Positions 19,637 through 28,140 of a stretch of 64,000 nt of DNA are shown here, piece by piece. Numbering within the stretch: position 1 is the stretch's first letter; every line of letters begins with the position of its first letter. Both the position numbers and the translations under genes were made by a program. The notes below the pieces were generated by a model that was not told the origin of the DNA, made no database searches, and saw only the letters and a list, made by a program, of their open reading frames with translations. The DNA is from Nocardia aurantiaca (GTDB lineage: Bacteria > Actinomycetota > Actinomycetes > Mycobacteriales > Mycobacteriaceae), in NCBI RefSeq assembly GCF_009708175.1, contig NZ_WMBB01000002.1:558001-622000 (forward strand), written 5' to 3'.

Positions 19637-20545
19637 ATGTACATCGGATTGCATCTGACGAACTTCGCGCTGGACACTCCCTCGGAATGGATCGGATCGA
19701 GTCTGGCCGAGGTGGTCCGCACGGCAGAGGGCAGCGGGTTCTCGGTCATCGCCGTTGCTGATCATCTCTGGCAGAGCCCGTGGCTGGGGCGGGTGGAACA
19801 GAATGTGCTGGAGGCGTATTCGACGCTGTCGTTCATCGCGGCGCACACGTCGCGGGTGGAGCTGACCGCGTTGGTGTCGGGGGTGCACTATCGGCATCCG
19901 GCCATGCTCGGGAAGCTGGTCACCACCCTGGATGTGCTGTCCGGCGGCCGGGCCTGGCTGGGTATCGGTTCGGGCACCTCCACCGGCGATGTGGAGGGCT
20001 ACGGCCTGCCGTTCCCGCCGCTGCGCGACCGCTACGACATGCTGGAGGAGACATTGCGGATCTGCCGTGCCATGTGGACCGATGAGAGGGGCGATTCGGA
20101 ACCCGTGCACGGCAGGCACTTTCACGTCGAGCGTCCGCTGAACGCCCCGCAGGCGGTGCGGAATTCGCCACATGGTGGCTATCGTCCGCATCCGCCCGTG
20201 CTCATCGCCGGGGACGGGGAGCGACGTACCTTGCCGTTGGTGGCGCGGTACGCGGATGTGGCGAGCCTGCGGCCGGGCCCGGAGCTACCGAGCAAGATCG
20301 AACTGTTGGACCGGCTGTCCGCGGAGATCGGCCGCGATCCGCGCGAGATCCGCAAGAGCTGTGTCTTCGCCTTCGACCTCGGGCCGAGCGGGGGCGGCGT
20401 CGGCCGGGCACTGGAGCAGCTGAAGTGGCTGGCGGATAGGGGGATCGATCTGGTGATCGGTCGGGTGGCGGGCGTCGACGAGCTCACGCCCCTGGAGGTG
20501 CTGGGGCGCGAGGTGATTCCGGTGGCCGCGGAATTCGGTCCCTGA
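19637..20545 (+). CDS. LLM-class flavin/F420-dependent oxidoreductase
   Basis: The 302-residue protein is a luciferase-like TIM barrel. The N-terminal strand (MYIGLHLTNFAL), FSVIAVADHLWQS, VSGVHYRHPAMLGKLVTTLDVLSGGRAWLGIGSG and the DRYDMLEETLRICRAMW helix match LLM oxidoreductases of the F420-using type common in Mycobacteriales. The PPVLIAGDGERRTLPLVARYADVASL block is the usual C-terminal barrel region. ATG 19637 has a GAGGGTGAG Shine-Dalgarno. It converges on the response regulator gene; the 175-bp gap between them holds nothing supported. Substrate unknown. Confidence 0.88.
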   Translation: MYIGLHLTNFALDTPSEWIGSSLAEVVRTAEGSGFSVIAVADHLWQSPWLGRVEQNVLEAYSTLSFIAAHTSRVELTALVSGVHYRHPAMLGKLVTTLDVLSGGRAWLGIGSGTSTGDVEGYGLPFPPLRDRYDMLEETLRICRAMWTDERGDSEPVHGRHFHVERPLNAPQAVRNSPHGGYRPHPPVLIAGDGERRTLPLVARYADVASLRPGPELPSKIELLDRLSAEIGRDPREIRKSCVFAFDLGPSGGGVGRALEQLKWLADRGIDLVIGRVAGVDELTPLEVLGREVIPVAAEFGP

Positions 20546-20720
20546 CCAGTGTCGATATGCCCCGCTGCGTCGGGCCCGCGGCGGAAGAGCCATGGGCGCG
20601 GCACGGATGGCGCGCGCGTTGGGTGGCAGTCCTCGGCGACAGGCTGCGCCGGGGTGGTTTCACCGACGAGAACGACGCCGGTCGAACTCCGGCAGCTGAG
20701 CCGCCGCGCCCGCGGCCGGA

Positions 20721-21383
20721 TTATTGCCAGCCGGGGCGGACCAGGCCGGATTCGTAGGCCATGACCACGAGCTGGGTACGGTCGCGGGCGCCCAGCTTCA
20801 ACAGGATTCGGCCGACGTGGGTGCGCGCGGTGGCGGGACTCATCGAGAGGCGGACGGCGATCTCGGCATTGGTGAGGCCCTCGGCGATCAGGGTCATGAC
20901 CTCGCGTTCGCGATCGGTGAGTTCGGAGAATTGGGCCGCGGGCGCGGGTTTGGCGTGCGAGGCGAATTCGGCGACCAGGCGTTTGGTGACGCTGGGGGAG
21001 AGCAGGGCGTCGCCATCGGCGACCACGCGCACGGCCTTGATCAGGTCGGCGGGTTCGGTGTGTTTGACGAGGAAGCCGGTGGCGCCGGAACGCATGGCCT
21101 CGAAGACGTATTCATCGAGTTCGAAGGTGGTCAGGACGACGACCTTCACCGCGGCCAGGGCCGGATCGGCGGCGATCGCGCGGGTGGCGGCGAGGCCGTC
21201 CAGGACCGGCATGCGGATGTCCATGAGCACGACGTCGGGCACGAGGGCGCGGGCCAGCTCGAGGGCCTGCTCGCCGGTATCGGCTTCGCCTACCACCTCG
21301 ACGTCCTCCTGCGCGCCGAGCAGCGCCGCGAAGCCCGCGCGCACCAGCGCCTGATCGTCGGCGATCACCACCCGGATGGGCAT
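20721..21383 (-). CDS. NarL/LuxR-family response regulator
   Basis: The 220-residue regulator has a receiver domain (MPIRVVIADDQALVRAG, acidic DD pocket at 9-10, phosphoacceptor Asp55 in VVLMDIRMP, KxxE-type VLTTFELDEY and FLVKHTEPADLIKAV) and a C-terminal LuxR helix-turn-helix (LTDREREVMTLIAEGLTNAEIAVRLSMSPATARTHV). The start is ATG 21383 because GGAGGAGGTGCC lies just before it; an upstream in-frame ATG at 21413 would overlap the kinase gene. It is cotranscribed with the sensor kinase on the minus strand and probably controls the divergent ABC transporter. Confidence 0.93.
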   Translation of the reverse strand: MPIRVVIADDQALVRAGFAALLGAQEDVEVVGEADTGEQALELARALVPDVVLMDIRMPVLDGLAATRAIAADPALAAVKVVVLTTFELDEYVFEAMRSGATGFLVKHTEPADLIKAVRVVADGDALLSPSVTKRLVAEFASHAKPAPAAQFSELTDREREVMTLIAEGLTNAEIAVRLSMSPATARTHVGRILLKLGARDRTQLVVMAYESGLVRPGWQ

Positions 21384-21405
21384 GGCACCTCCTCCAATTC
21401 CATGC

Positions 21406-22632
21406 TTACGCAACCGGTTCGGGTCGGGCCAGGTGGGTGGGCAGCCGGGCCTTCACCCGGAAGCCGCCGTCGGCCTTGGGTTCGGCGGAGAGCTGGCCGC
21501 CGAGGGCGTTGGCGCGTTCGGTCATGCCGGTGATGCCGTGGCCGCCGGTCGGCGGCTGCGGCGCGGGCCGGCGGGTGGGCCGGGTGTTGTCGATGGTGAG
21601 CTGGAGCCGCTCGGCCGCGTAATGCACGGTGACGAGCACACTCGCACCGGGCGCGTGCCGCACCACATTGGTGAGCGATTCTTGCACGATGCGGGCGGCG
21701 GCCACATCGACCACGGCGGGCAGCCGCCGCGGTCCGCCGGTCACCATGGTGTGCACTTCCAGCCCGGCGGCGCGGGCCGGGGCGGTGAGCTTGTCGAGGT
21801 CGGTGATGCCGATGGTGGGCGCGGTGGGCGCGGCCACGGTGGCGGTGCCGCCGCGGATGGACCGCAGCAGTGCGTTCACCTCGCCGAGCGCGTCCTTGCT
21901 GGCGGTCTTGATGGCGGCCAGCGCGGTGGCGGCCTGCTCGGGTTTGCGGTCGATCAGTTCCAGCGCGACCGAGGACTGGACATTGATCAGTGACAGGCTG
22001 TGCGCGAGCACGTCGTGCAATTCGCGCGCGATGGCCAACCGCTCCTCGGTGACGCGCTGCTCGCGTTCGGCCGATTCCAGTGCTTGCTGGGCGTATTCGC
22101 GTTCGCGCTCGGCCTGCTCCTTGCGGCGGGCCGCCTCGGCGCGCTGCCGCCGAGCGGTGATGGCGGCGCGGCGCTGCCGAATGCCCTCGGCCGCGGCCGC
22201 GAGCACGAAAAGCCAGGCGAGCAAACCGAATTCCTGCCAGGCGCTGGTGTGGTATCCGCGCCAGCCGGGAACCGGCCACACCATGAGCAGGTAGCCCGCG
22301 GCCACGAACGGATAGGTGTACCAACGGGATCCGAGAACAGCGGCGGTCATGAAGGCCACGACGAGCGAGACGAAGGCCGGCCCGTAGCCATAACCGAGCA
22401 GTAGGTACGCGACGCTGACGGTCAGCGTCCCGTAGAACACCTCCAGCGGGTACCGTCGCCGCAGTACCAGCAGCGCCGGACCGGCTATGAGCAGCACATA
22501 TCCGAAGACATCGAGCTGTCGCTCCACGGTCTGGTGATGATTGGCGAGGGTCCCGAAACCGAGCTGTATCGCCCCCACCACCAATGCTGGGAGCACGTCG
22601 CGCCGCCCGAGCCTTCCCCCTCGTGTGTCCAT
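21406..22632 (-). CDS. Two-component sensor histidine kinase (HisKA_3 type)
   Basis: The 408-residue kinase has an N-terminal membrane domain with four to six helices (for example VLPALVVGAIQLGFGTLA and VLLIAGPALLVL), a charged coiled coil (RRQRAEAARRKEQAEREREY), and the DesK/NarX-type dimerisation domain with phosphoacceptor His206 in RELHDVLAHSLSLINVQSS. The HATPase domain follows (IVQESLTNVVRHAPGASV N box, GGHGITGMTERANALGG G box). The frame opens at 22689, but ATG 22632 follows a -10 box by 6 nt and gives the usual N terminus. The stimulus is unknown. Confidence 0.9.
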   Translation of the reverse strand: MDTRGGRLGRRDVLPALVVGAIQLGFGTLANHHQTVERQLDVFGYVLLIAGPALLVLRRRYPLEVFYGTLTVSVAYLLLGYGYGPAFVSLVVAFMTAAVLGSRWYTYPFVAAGYLLMVWPVPGWRGYHTSAWQEFGLLAWLFVLAAAAEGIRQRRAAITARRQRAEAARRKEQAEREREYAQQALESAEREQRVTEERLAIARELHDVLAHSLSLINVQSSVALELIDRKPEQAATALAAIKTASKDALGEVNALLRSIRGGTATVAAPTAPTIGITDLDKLTAPARAAGLEVHTMVTGGPRRLPAVVDVAAARIVQESLTNVVRHAPGASVLVTVHYAAERLQLTIDNTRPTRRPAPQPPTGGHGITGMTERANALGGQLSAEPKADGGFRVKARLPTHLARPEPVA

Positions 22633-22638
22633 AGCTGC

Positions 22639-22644
22639 ACCGTA
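22639..22644 (-). promoter_or_regulatory. -10 box of leaderless kinase promoter (TACGGT)
   Basis: On the minus strand TACGGT ends 6 nt before ATG 22632, without a Shine-Dalgarno. Confidence 0.5.
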
Positions 22645-22757
22645 GCGTCGTCTGTGGGCGGCGGCATCGTGTCGCGCCGAAATACGCATGCATACGTACG
22701 CCGGATCGCGCGCTGCGGCGGATTCCTTCCCGTGCTCCGCGGCGGAGGGTGGACTCC

Positions 22758-23654
22758 ATGAACGAAGCGATTGTCGTCACCGACCGGTTGACCAAGCGCT
22801 ACGGCTCCCACACCGCCGTGGACGCCGTGAGCATGAGTGTCCGCCGCGGTGAAATCTACGGTTTCCTGGGCCCCAACGGCGCGGGCAAGACCACCACGCT
22901 GCGCATGCTGGTCGGCCTGATCCGCCCGTCTTCGGGCACCGCGACCGTGCTCGGCCGGCCGCCCGGCGATCCGGAAACGTTGCGCCGCATGGGTGTTCTG
23001 ATCGAGGGTCCCGGTTTCTACCCCTACCTCTCGGGCCGGGACAACCTGCGCGTCCTGGCCCGCTACCGGGGCGTCGGCGACGACGCGGTCGCCGACGCCC
23101 TGGACCGGGTGGCCCTCAGCGCCCGCGGCAAGGACGCATTCCGCACCTACTCGCTCGGCATGAAGCAGCGCCTGGGTGTCGCGGCCGCCCTGCTCGGCCA
23201 TCCTGACCTGCTGATTCTTGACGAACCCACCAATGGTCTGGATCCGGCCGGTATGGCCGAGATGCGGGAGCTCATCACCGGCCTCGCCGCCGACGGGCAC
23301 ACCGTCGTGCTGTCCAGCCACCTGCTCAGTGAAGTGCAGGAGATCTGTGATCGCGTCGGCGTCATCTCCGGTGGGCGGCTGCTCGCCGAGTCGACGGTGC
23401 GCGAATTGCGTGGTGCGGCTTCGCTGTTGGTGCGCGCAGAGCCGGTGGAGGTGGCCTTCCTCGCGGTGCGCGCGGCGGTGGGTGTGCGGTCGGCGCTGAT
23501 GACCGCCAAGGGAATTCGCGTCGACGCCGCAGCGGCCGGCGCCCCCATGGTGGCACGCGCGGTCATCGACGCGGGCGCGGAGCTGTTCGAGCTGCGCAGT
23601 GATGAAAAGTCCTTGGAGGAAGTGTTTTTCGAGATGACGGAGACGGCGAAATGA
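22758..23654 (+). CDS. ABC transporter ATP-binding protein (export type)
   Basis: The 298-residue ATPase drives an ABC-2-type exporter. It shows Walker A FLGPNGAGKTTTLRML (about residues 36-51), signature YSLGMKQRLGVAAALL, Walker B LLILDEPTNGLDPAGM and the switch His in LSSHLLSEVQEICD. A C-terminal DrrA/CcmA-like regulatory extension of about 80 residues follows. ATG 22758 is placed 8 nt after GGAGGG (22744-22749). It overlaps the permease gene by 4 nt. The divergent two-component system, 126 bp upstream, suggests inducible efflux of an antimicrobial or a membrane-stress response. Confidence 0.92.
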   Translation: MNEAIVVTDRLTKRYGSHTAVDAVSMSVRRGEIYGFLGPNGAGKTTTLRMLVGLIRPSSGTATVLGRPPGDPETLRRMGVLIEGPGFYPYLSGRDNLRVLARYRGVGDDAVADALDRVALSARGKDAFRTYSLGMKQRLGVAAALLGHPDLLILDEPTNGLDPAGMAEMRELITGLAADGHTVVLSSHLLSEVQEICDRVGVISGGRLLAESTVRELRGAASLLVRAEPVEVAFLAVRAAVGVRSALMTAKGIRVDAAAAGAPMVARAVIDAGAELFELRSDEKSLEEVFFEMTETAK

Positions 23655-24499
23655 CCGACGTGATGGCCAGTGCCCGGGCCGAACTGCTGCGACTGCGCAA
23701 GTGGCCCGCCTTCTGGATCGTGCTCGGCACCTGGATCCTGCTGAACCTCACCTTCGCCTATCTGTTCAATTACCTGGCCTACACCACCGGCAGCGCCACC
23801 CGCATGTCCAACGGGCTGCCGCGGGAGCTGCTCATGCAGCAGATGATGCCCGCGGCGGTGCCGGAGGTCTTCACCCAGGGCATGGCCATGTTCGGTGGCG
23901 CGCTCATGCTGGTGCTGGGCGCGCTGGCGGTGGGCAGCGGTTACGGCTGGGGCAGCTGGAAAACCGCGCTCACCCAGGGGCCTTCGCGGGTGCACGTGAT
24001 CGGTGCGGTGGTGCTGAGCCTGGTGTTGACGGTGGTCGCGCTGGTGCTGGTCGCCTTCGTGGTCGACACCGGGGTGGCCGCGTTCATCGCCGGTACGCAG
24101 GGGCAGTCCCTGGCGCTGCCTACGGCGGGCCGGATGCTGCTCGGAATCGGTTCGGGCACAGCCATTCTGGGAATGTGGACACTGGCGGGCGCGCTGATCG
24201 GCGCGGTCGCTCGGGGTCCGGCGCCGGCGGTCGGCCTGGGCCTGGTGTGGGTGCTGGTCGTGGAGAATCTGCTCCGCGGGGTGGCCGCGATCTTCGCGCC
24301 CATCAGGGCGATCACCGATCACCTGCCCGGCACGGCCGCCGGTTCCCTGGCGGGTTCGCTACGCACGGTGGGCGGACCGGCCACACCCGGGGTGCTCGAC
24401 ATTCTGAGCCGCGGCGAATCCCTGATCGCCCTGACCGCCTATGCGATTCTCTTCGCGACCGGCACGGTGTGGCTGATCCGTCGCCGCGACATGGTCTGA
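23651..24499 (+). CDS. ABC-2-type transporter permease
   Basis: The 282-residue partner permease has six predicted helices: about 18-40, 82-104, 115-140, 160-185, 190-215 and 255-275. The first follows a short cytoplasmic AELLRLRKWPAFWIV segment typical of ABC-2 permeases of the bacitracin/BceB-unrelated, DrrB/YhaP-like kind. ATG 23651 overlaps the ATPase stop (ATGA). The last residues (LIRRRDMV) end on the cytoplasmic side. Confidence 0.88.
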   Translation: MTDVMASARAELLRLRKWPAFWIVLGTWILLNLTFAYLFNYLAYTTGSATRMSNGLPRELLMQQMMPAAVPEVFTQGMAMFGGALMLVLGALAVGSGYGWGSWKTALTQGPSRVHVIGAVVLSLVLTVVALVLVAFVVDTGVAAFIAGTQGQSLALPTAGRMLLGIGSGTAILGMWTLAGALIGAVARGPAPAVGLGLVWVLVVENLLRGVAAIFAPIRAITDHLPGTAAGSLAGSLRTVGGPATPGVLDILSRGESLIALTAYAILFATGTVWLIRRRDMV

Positions 24500-24529
24500 A
24501 TCATCCCGAGTGAGCGCGGGCCGGGGCGG

Positions 24530-24535
24530 TATCGT
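24530..24535 (+). promoter_or_regulatory. -10 box of leaderless promoter (TATCGT)
   Basis: TATCGT ends 8 nt before ATG 24544. No Shine-Dalgarno is present. Confidence 0.45.
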
Positions 24536-24543
24536 CGCGCCCC

Positions 24544-24984
24544 ATGGACGTTGCGCCCCTGCGGCCACCCGACCTCGCCGCGCGACCGTTCTTCCTGGTC
24601 GCCGAACGCATCATGGCCGCCTCGCCCGCCGAGCTCTACCGCCAGTGCACCCGGCAGTTCGGACTCTGGTTCGCCGACCCGGGTTCGATCCGCATGCGCC
24701 CCGTGGTGAACGAACCGTTCTTCTTCACCGCGGGCGGCGGCCACCCGCACTACGGCAGATTCCTGCGCCTCGAACCCGATCGCCTGGTCGAGCTGACCTG
24801 GGTCACCGACGGCACCGAGGGCGCGGAAACCATGGTCACCTTGGAACTTTCGGCGCACGGCGCGGGCACCGCCCTGCTCCTCACCCACGCAGGCTTCCCG
24901 GGCGCCGCCGCGCGTGACCGGCACGAGAAATCCTGGCCAAATGTATTGCGGCAGTGGGATCAGCGGACCGCGGCCGAGGTATAG
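24544..24984 (+). CDS. SRPBCC (AHSA1-like) domain protein
   Basis: The 146-residue protein has the START/Bet v1-like SRPBCC fold pattern: IMAASPAELYRQCTRQFGLWFADPGS (strand and helix), GRFLRLEPDRLVELTWVTDG, AETMVTLELSAHGAGTALLLTHAGFPG and a long C-terminal helix (HEKSWPNVLRQWDQR). Such proteins bind hydrophobic ligands or act as small cyclases and hydrolases; nothing here fixes the ligand. It starts leaderless at ATG 24544, 44 bp after the permease, and therefore probably has its own promoter. Confidence 0.8.
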   Translation: MDVAPLRPPDLAARPFFLVAERIMAASPAELYRQCTRQFGLWFADPGSIRMRPVVNEPFFFTAGGGHPHYGRFLRLEPDRLVELTWVTDGTEGAETMVTLELSAHGAGTALLLTHAGFPGAAARDRHEKSWPNVLRQWDQRTAAEV

Positions 24985-25031
24985 GGTTTGCACGTATCCG
25001 GCGAGTTCATCACTGGATGAACCTCACCCGA

Positions 25032-25148
25032 AGGTTCGCGGCCGTCTCGATTCAGGACTGAGTGGAGCGGGGAGCGAAGCGGAGGAGCGGAGGGAGGAAG
25101 AATCGAGACCTCCAGGGCCGCGACCCGCCCGCAGCGAAGCGGAGGGCA
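25032..25148 (-). repeat. Dispersed intergenic palindromic element, copy 3 (reverse)
   Basis: This 117-bp copy has the same length as copy 2. It opens AGGTTCGCGGCCGTCTCGAT and closes GGGCCGCGACCCGCCCGC then AGCGAAGCGGAGGGCA. The inner arms GTCTCGATTC and GAATCGAGAC pair. It starts 47 bp after the SRPBCC stop and ends 24 bp before the osmC start. Confidence 0.85.
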
Positions 25149-25172
25149 CATCAAACACCGAAAGGACGAAGG

Positions 25173-25616
25173 ATGCCTACACGTACCGCGCGCACCAGCT
25201 GGTCCGGCGGCCTGCAGGACGGTTCCGGTCAGGTCGAGCTGACCAGCTCGGGCGTCGGCAAGTACGACGTCTCGTTCCCGAAGCGCGCCGCCGACACGGC
25301 CGACGGCACCACCAGCCCCGAGGAACTCATCGCGGCCGCGCACTCCTCCTGCTACGCCATGGCCCTGTCGGGTCAGATCGGCAATGCCGGCGGCACCGTG
25401 CAGAGCCTGGACATCACCGCCGACGTGACGCTGGGCCCGGACCCGGCCGGCGGCTTCCGGATCTCCAAGATCAAGCTGACCCTGGTCGGCAAGGCGTCGG
25501 GCATCGACGAGGCCGGTTTCCTGGCCGCGGCCGAGGCCGCCAAGGCGGGTTGCCCGGTGTCCAAGGCGCTGTCCGGTGTCGACACCATCGAGCTGGACGC
25601 CACTTTCGAGGCATAG
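25173..25616 (+). CDS. OsmC family peroxiredoxin
   Basis: OsmC proteins reduce organic hydroperoxides with a pair of cysteines. Here they are in AAHSSCYAMALSG (about residue 58) and KAGCPVSKALSG (about residue 124), in a 147-residue domain of normal length; the SPEELIAAAHSSC motif is diagnostic. ATG 25173 is set by AAAGGA; the frame is open to 25062 only because it runs through the repeat element. The element directly abuts the leader, so the osmC promoter must lie in or upstream of it. Confidence 0.92.
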   Translation: MPTRTARTSWSGGLQDGSGQVELTSSGVGKYDVSFPKRAADTADGTTSPEELIAAAHSSCYAMALSGQIGNAGGTVQSLDITADVTLGPDPAGGFRISKIKLTLVGKASGIDEAGFLAAAEAAKAGCPVSKALSGVDTIELDATFEA

Positions 25617-25623
25617 CTCCCGA

Positions 25624-25655
25624 GTTCCCGGCTGACGTCTCCGTCGGCCGGGAAC
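25624..25655. terminator. Bidirectional hairpin between osmC and cbtA
   Basis: Arms GTTCCCGGC (25624-25632) and GCCGGGAAC (25647-25655) sit between the convergent genes. Confidence 0.5.
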
Positions 25656-25708
25656 CGGCGCGCGCGATCATCGACTTCGGTTCGGCCGGATCATCGGGCG
25701 CCCGGGAC

Positions 25709-26509
25709 TTACGAAACCGCTGACACCCGAACGCGATCCGCGTACTCGGTGAGCGCCGCGAAGGCCAGCCCCAGGGTCAGCCACAGTGTGCCGGTCTCGG
25801 CCAGCGAGGTGGCCCGGAACTGCCACAGCAGGGTCGCCGGGAAGTCCGACGGCACCTCGTCGATGCCGGGCAGCGCGATATAGCCGATCGCGGCCACCAG
25901 CACGAACACCGCCGTCGCCCCGATCATGCGCACCGAGTCCAATCGGTTGCGCAGCACCTTGTGGACGTAGACGCCGGCGCCCACGGCCGCGAAGCCGAGC
26001 AGCACGGACGCGAACCACAGCCAGGTGCGTTCGTTGATGGTGTCCGGCTGACCCACCGCGGGCGGGTTGGCCGGGTACTTGAAGAAGGGCACCGCCACGA
26101 TGGCCAGCCACCCGCCGCCCGCGAGGAGCAGGCCCAGCCGCGGTCCGGGCAGCCTGGTGAAGCGGCGCGCGATATTCGCGGCCGTGGCGAGAATGGCTCC
26201 GATGGCCGGCCCGAACAGTCCGAGCGCCAGGAACTGACCGGCTTTCTGCCCGGTCCGGCTCACCAGCGGTTCGTCCTCGTCCCCATGCGAATGCCCGGAG
26301 CCCCCGGCCTGTTCGTGCGCATGTCCGTCGCCGGAAGTCTCGGCCTTGGAATGGGATTCCTCGAGGCTGATCGCCGCGTCGAGCTTGGGCTCACCGACGA
26401 AATAGCCGACGGTGGCCGCGAGCAGGCCGGCGATCAAGCCGGCCAGCAAGCCACGCAACACGAGCGTAGTGAGCGAACCCTGGAGTGATCGGGATTCGCT
26501 CAGTGACAC
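25709..26509 (-). CDS. cbtA: CbtA family protein (predicted cobalt transporter subunit)
   Basis: CbtA is a membrane protein predicted to import cobalt with CbtB; the assignment rests on its B12-riboswitch regulon in the family. The 266-residue protein has an N-terminal helix (VLRGLLAGLIAGLLAATVGYFVG), a His-rich loop GDGHAHEQAGGSGHSHGDED at about residues 58-77 suited to metal binding, then further helices (LALGLFGPAIGAILATAANI, LGLLLAGGGWLAIVAVPF, LLGFAAVGAGVYVHKVL and others). GTG 26509 overlaps cbtB by 10 nt. A cobalamin riboswitch precedes the pair. Confidence 0.88.
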   Translation of the reverse strand: MSLSESRSLQGSLTTLVLRGLLAGLIAGLLAATVGYFVGEPKLDAAISLEESHSKAETSGDGHAHEQAGGSGHSHGDEDEPLVSRTGQKAGQFLALGLFGPAIGAILATAANIARRFTRLPGPRLGLLLAGGGWLAIVAVPFFKYPANPPAVGQPDTINERTWLWFASVLLGFAAVGAGVYVHKVLRNRLDSVRMIGATAVFVLVAAIGYIALPGIDEVPSDFPATLLWQFRATSLAETGTLWLTLGLAFAALTEYADRVRVSAVS

Positions 26510-26694
26510 GGGACGCCCAGCAGGTGCCGTCCGTCATGCGTGAGCTCGTGCATGTACATACCGGTGCGCGAAATGGCACCCTGATCGAAGCCGACCAGGT
26601 ACAGCGTGAGCAGTGCGAGCAGAACGACGCCCGCGGAGACGAGCAACGCGGTGAGCGCGTCGCCGCCGCGGCTGGGGTTGTGGACGATGGCCAT
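26500..26694 (-). CDS. cbtB: CbtB family protein (small cobalt transporter subunit)
   Basis: The 64-residue partner has one membrane helix (TALLVSAGVVLLALLTLYLVG) and a His-rich C terminus (MYMHELTHDGRHLLGVPCH) likely to bind the metal, as in the CbtB family. ATG 26694 lies 42 nt after the riboswitch aptamer's closing stem, with CGGGAGG (about 12-6 nt upstream) as Shine-Dalgarno. That ribosome site is close enough to be the riboswitch output. Confidence 0.88.
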   Translation of the reverse strand: MAIVHNPSRGGDALTALLVSAGVVLLALLTLYLVGFDQGAISRTGMYMHELTHDGRHLLGVPCH

Positions 26695-26736
26695 TCGAGT
26701 CCTCCCGGGGGATTTCGCGTCCCCGTCGAAACGGAT

Positions 26737-26845
26737 ACGACGGTGCCGGTGTCTGGCTTTCCCGGCGCCCGCCGGACTCGGCTGATGCTGGGAATACAGT
26801 GGCGCGACCGCCCCGGAATCACACCGGGTTACGCGTCACCGTCGC
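26737..26845 (-). ncRNA. Cobalamin riboswitch upstream of cbtBA
   Basis: On the minus strand the aptamer opens with GCGACGGTG (P1) and continues with CCGGTGTGATTCCGGGGC, GTCGCGCCACTGTATTCCC and the B12 box AAAGCCAGACACCGGC (26745-26760), closing with CACCGTCGT, which pairs with the opening. These are the core elements of the cobalamin family. At about 109 nt it is shorter than typical adenosylcobalamin aptamers. It should repress cbtBA when cobalamin is plentiful. Confidence 0.88.
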
Positions 26846-26918
26846 TTATTGCACTTCGAAGGGTGACATCCCATTCGGCCCTGCGTCAACACGTGCCCCG
26901 CTGCCGGACACGCGTTGA

Positions 26919-27230
26919 TCAGGCCTTCTTCGCCGCCACATCCATGACGACCTCGAACTCGAGCAGCGACGCGCCCGTGGCGACCGGCTTGCGCGCCTCG
27001 CCCGCGTGCGCCTGTCGCGCCGGGCCGTCCCGCCACGCCGCGAAGGACTCCTCCGAATCCCATTGCGTGACAACGAAATACCGGTTGTCTCCGGCGACCG
27101 GGCGGAGCAGCTGGAAGCCCAGGAAACCGGGCGAGTTCTCCACCGCGTGCGCGCGGTGCGCGAAACGCTGTTCCAGTTCCGGGCCCGCGCCCTCGGGGAC
27201 CTCGATTGCATTGATCTTGACGACTGCCAT
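26919..27230 (-). CDS. mhuD: Heme-degrading monooxygenase MhuD-like
   Basis: MhuD cleaves heme to release iron and gives mycobilin without carbon monoxide in M. tuberculosis. This 103-residue ABM-fold protein matches Rv3592 along its whole length (KINAIEVP, FAHRAHAVENSPGFLGFQLL, PVATGASLLEFEV). It retains the residues known to matter there: Asn7, Arg26, Trp66 and the heme-ligating His75. ATG 27230 follows a TACATT -10 box by 7 nt; the frame is open to 27278 but the shorter product aligns at the N terminus. It is divergent from the hydrolase gene, as in mycobacteria. Confidence 0.92.
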   Translation of the reverse strand: MAVVKINAIEVPEGAGPELEQRFAHRAHAVENSPGFLGFQLLRPVAGDNRYFVVTQWDSEESFAAWRDGPARQAHAGEARKPVATGASLLEFEVVMDVAAKKA

Positions 27231-27237
27231 AGATGCG

Positions 27238-27243
27238 AATGTA
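27238..27243 (-). promoter_or_regulatory. -10 box of leaderless mhuD promoter (TACATT)
   Basis: Minus-strand TACATT ends 7 nt before ATG 27230. I saw no clear iron box in the 93-bp gap shared with the divergent hydrolase. Confidence 0.5.
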
Positions 27244-27323
27244 CTCCGCGGCCGCGCACGTATCGTTCGAGGTGACAACCAACTCTCGGGACTCTCGGGG
27301 GTTCACCCTGAAACCCAGAACAC

Positions 27324-28076
27324 ATGGTCGAGGCGATGTTGTACGACGAAGGCGGCGCGGGCGCGCCGATCCTCCTGCTGCACGGACTGATGGGCAGCGC
27401 CCGGACCTGGCGGGCGCAGCTGCCCTGGCTGCGCGAATTCGGACACGTGTACACGTTCGACGCGGCCGGGCACGGGCGGCCCGCGCCGGACGAATTGACC
27501 ACCGAGGCGTTCGTGGCGGATCTGGCCGAGACGACCTCGGATATCACCGAACCCATGGTGGTGGTGGGGCATTCGATGGGCGGGCTGCACGGGTGGATGT
27601 TCACCGCGGCACATCCGGAACGGGTACGCGCGCTGGTCGTCGAGGACATGGCGCCGGACTTCCAGGGTCGCACCGCCGAGAACTGGGCGGCGGTGATTTC
27701 CGCTTGGCCGCAACCGTTTCCGGACGAGCGGGCCGTGCTGGAATTCTTCGGCCCGGTGGCGGGTCGCTACTTCCTCGACTCCTTCCTCCACGGCCCGGAC
27801 GGGTACCGCCTGCACGGTCCGGTCCCGACCTTCCGGGACATCTCCGAGGAGTGGGGTACACGCGACTTCTGGGCGCAGTGGAAATCCATCACCGTCCCGG
27901 CCCTGTTGATCGAGGGCGAGCACACCATCACCCCGCCGGGGCAGATGCGTGAGATGGCCGACCTGCACCCGGATGCCCGGTACGTCGTCATCGACAACGC
28001 GGGCCATCTCGTCCACGACGATCAACCGGCCGCCTACCGGGCCGAAGTCGAGGGCTTCCTGCGCAGGGTGCTGTAA
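27324..28076 (+). CDS. Alpha/beta-hydrolase (Rv3591c-like)
   Basis: The 250-residue hydrolase has the complete catalytic set: LLLHGLMGS oxyanion loop, nucleophile Ser84 in VVGHSMGGLHG, an acid in the LLIEGEHTITPP region, and the His in IDNAGHLVHDD. The FDAAGHGRPAP strand is typical of the epoxide hydrolase/haloperoxidase-like group. Its divergent pairing with mhuD matches Rv3591c/Rv3592. ATG 27324 has no obvious Shine-Dalgarno. Substrate unknown. Confidence 0.88.
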   Translation: MVEAMLYDEGGAGAPILLLHGLMGSARTWRAQLPWLREFGHVYTFDAAGHGRPAPDELTTEAFVADLAETTSDITEPMVVVGHSMGGLHGWMFTAAHPERVRALVVEDMAPDFQGRTAENWAAVISAWPQPFPDERAVLEFFGPVAGRYFLDSFLHGPDGYRLHGPVPTFRDISEEWGTRDFWAQWKSITVPALLIEGEHTITPPGQMREMADLHPDARYVVIDNAGHLVHDDQPAAYRAEVEGFLRRVL

Positions 28077-28140
28077 CCCGCATGTCTCTCACCTGCCCTT
28101 ACCTGCTGCGGCGAGCGGCGGGCGAGGGCGATTTCAAATT

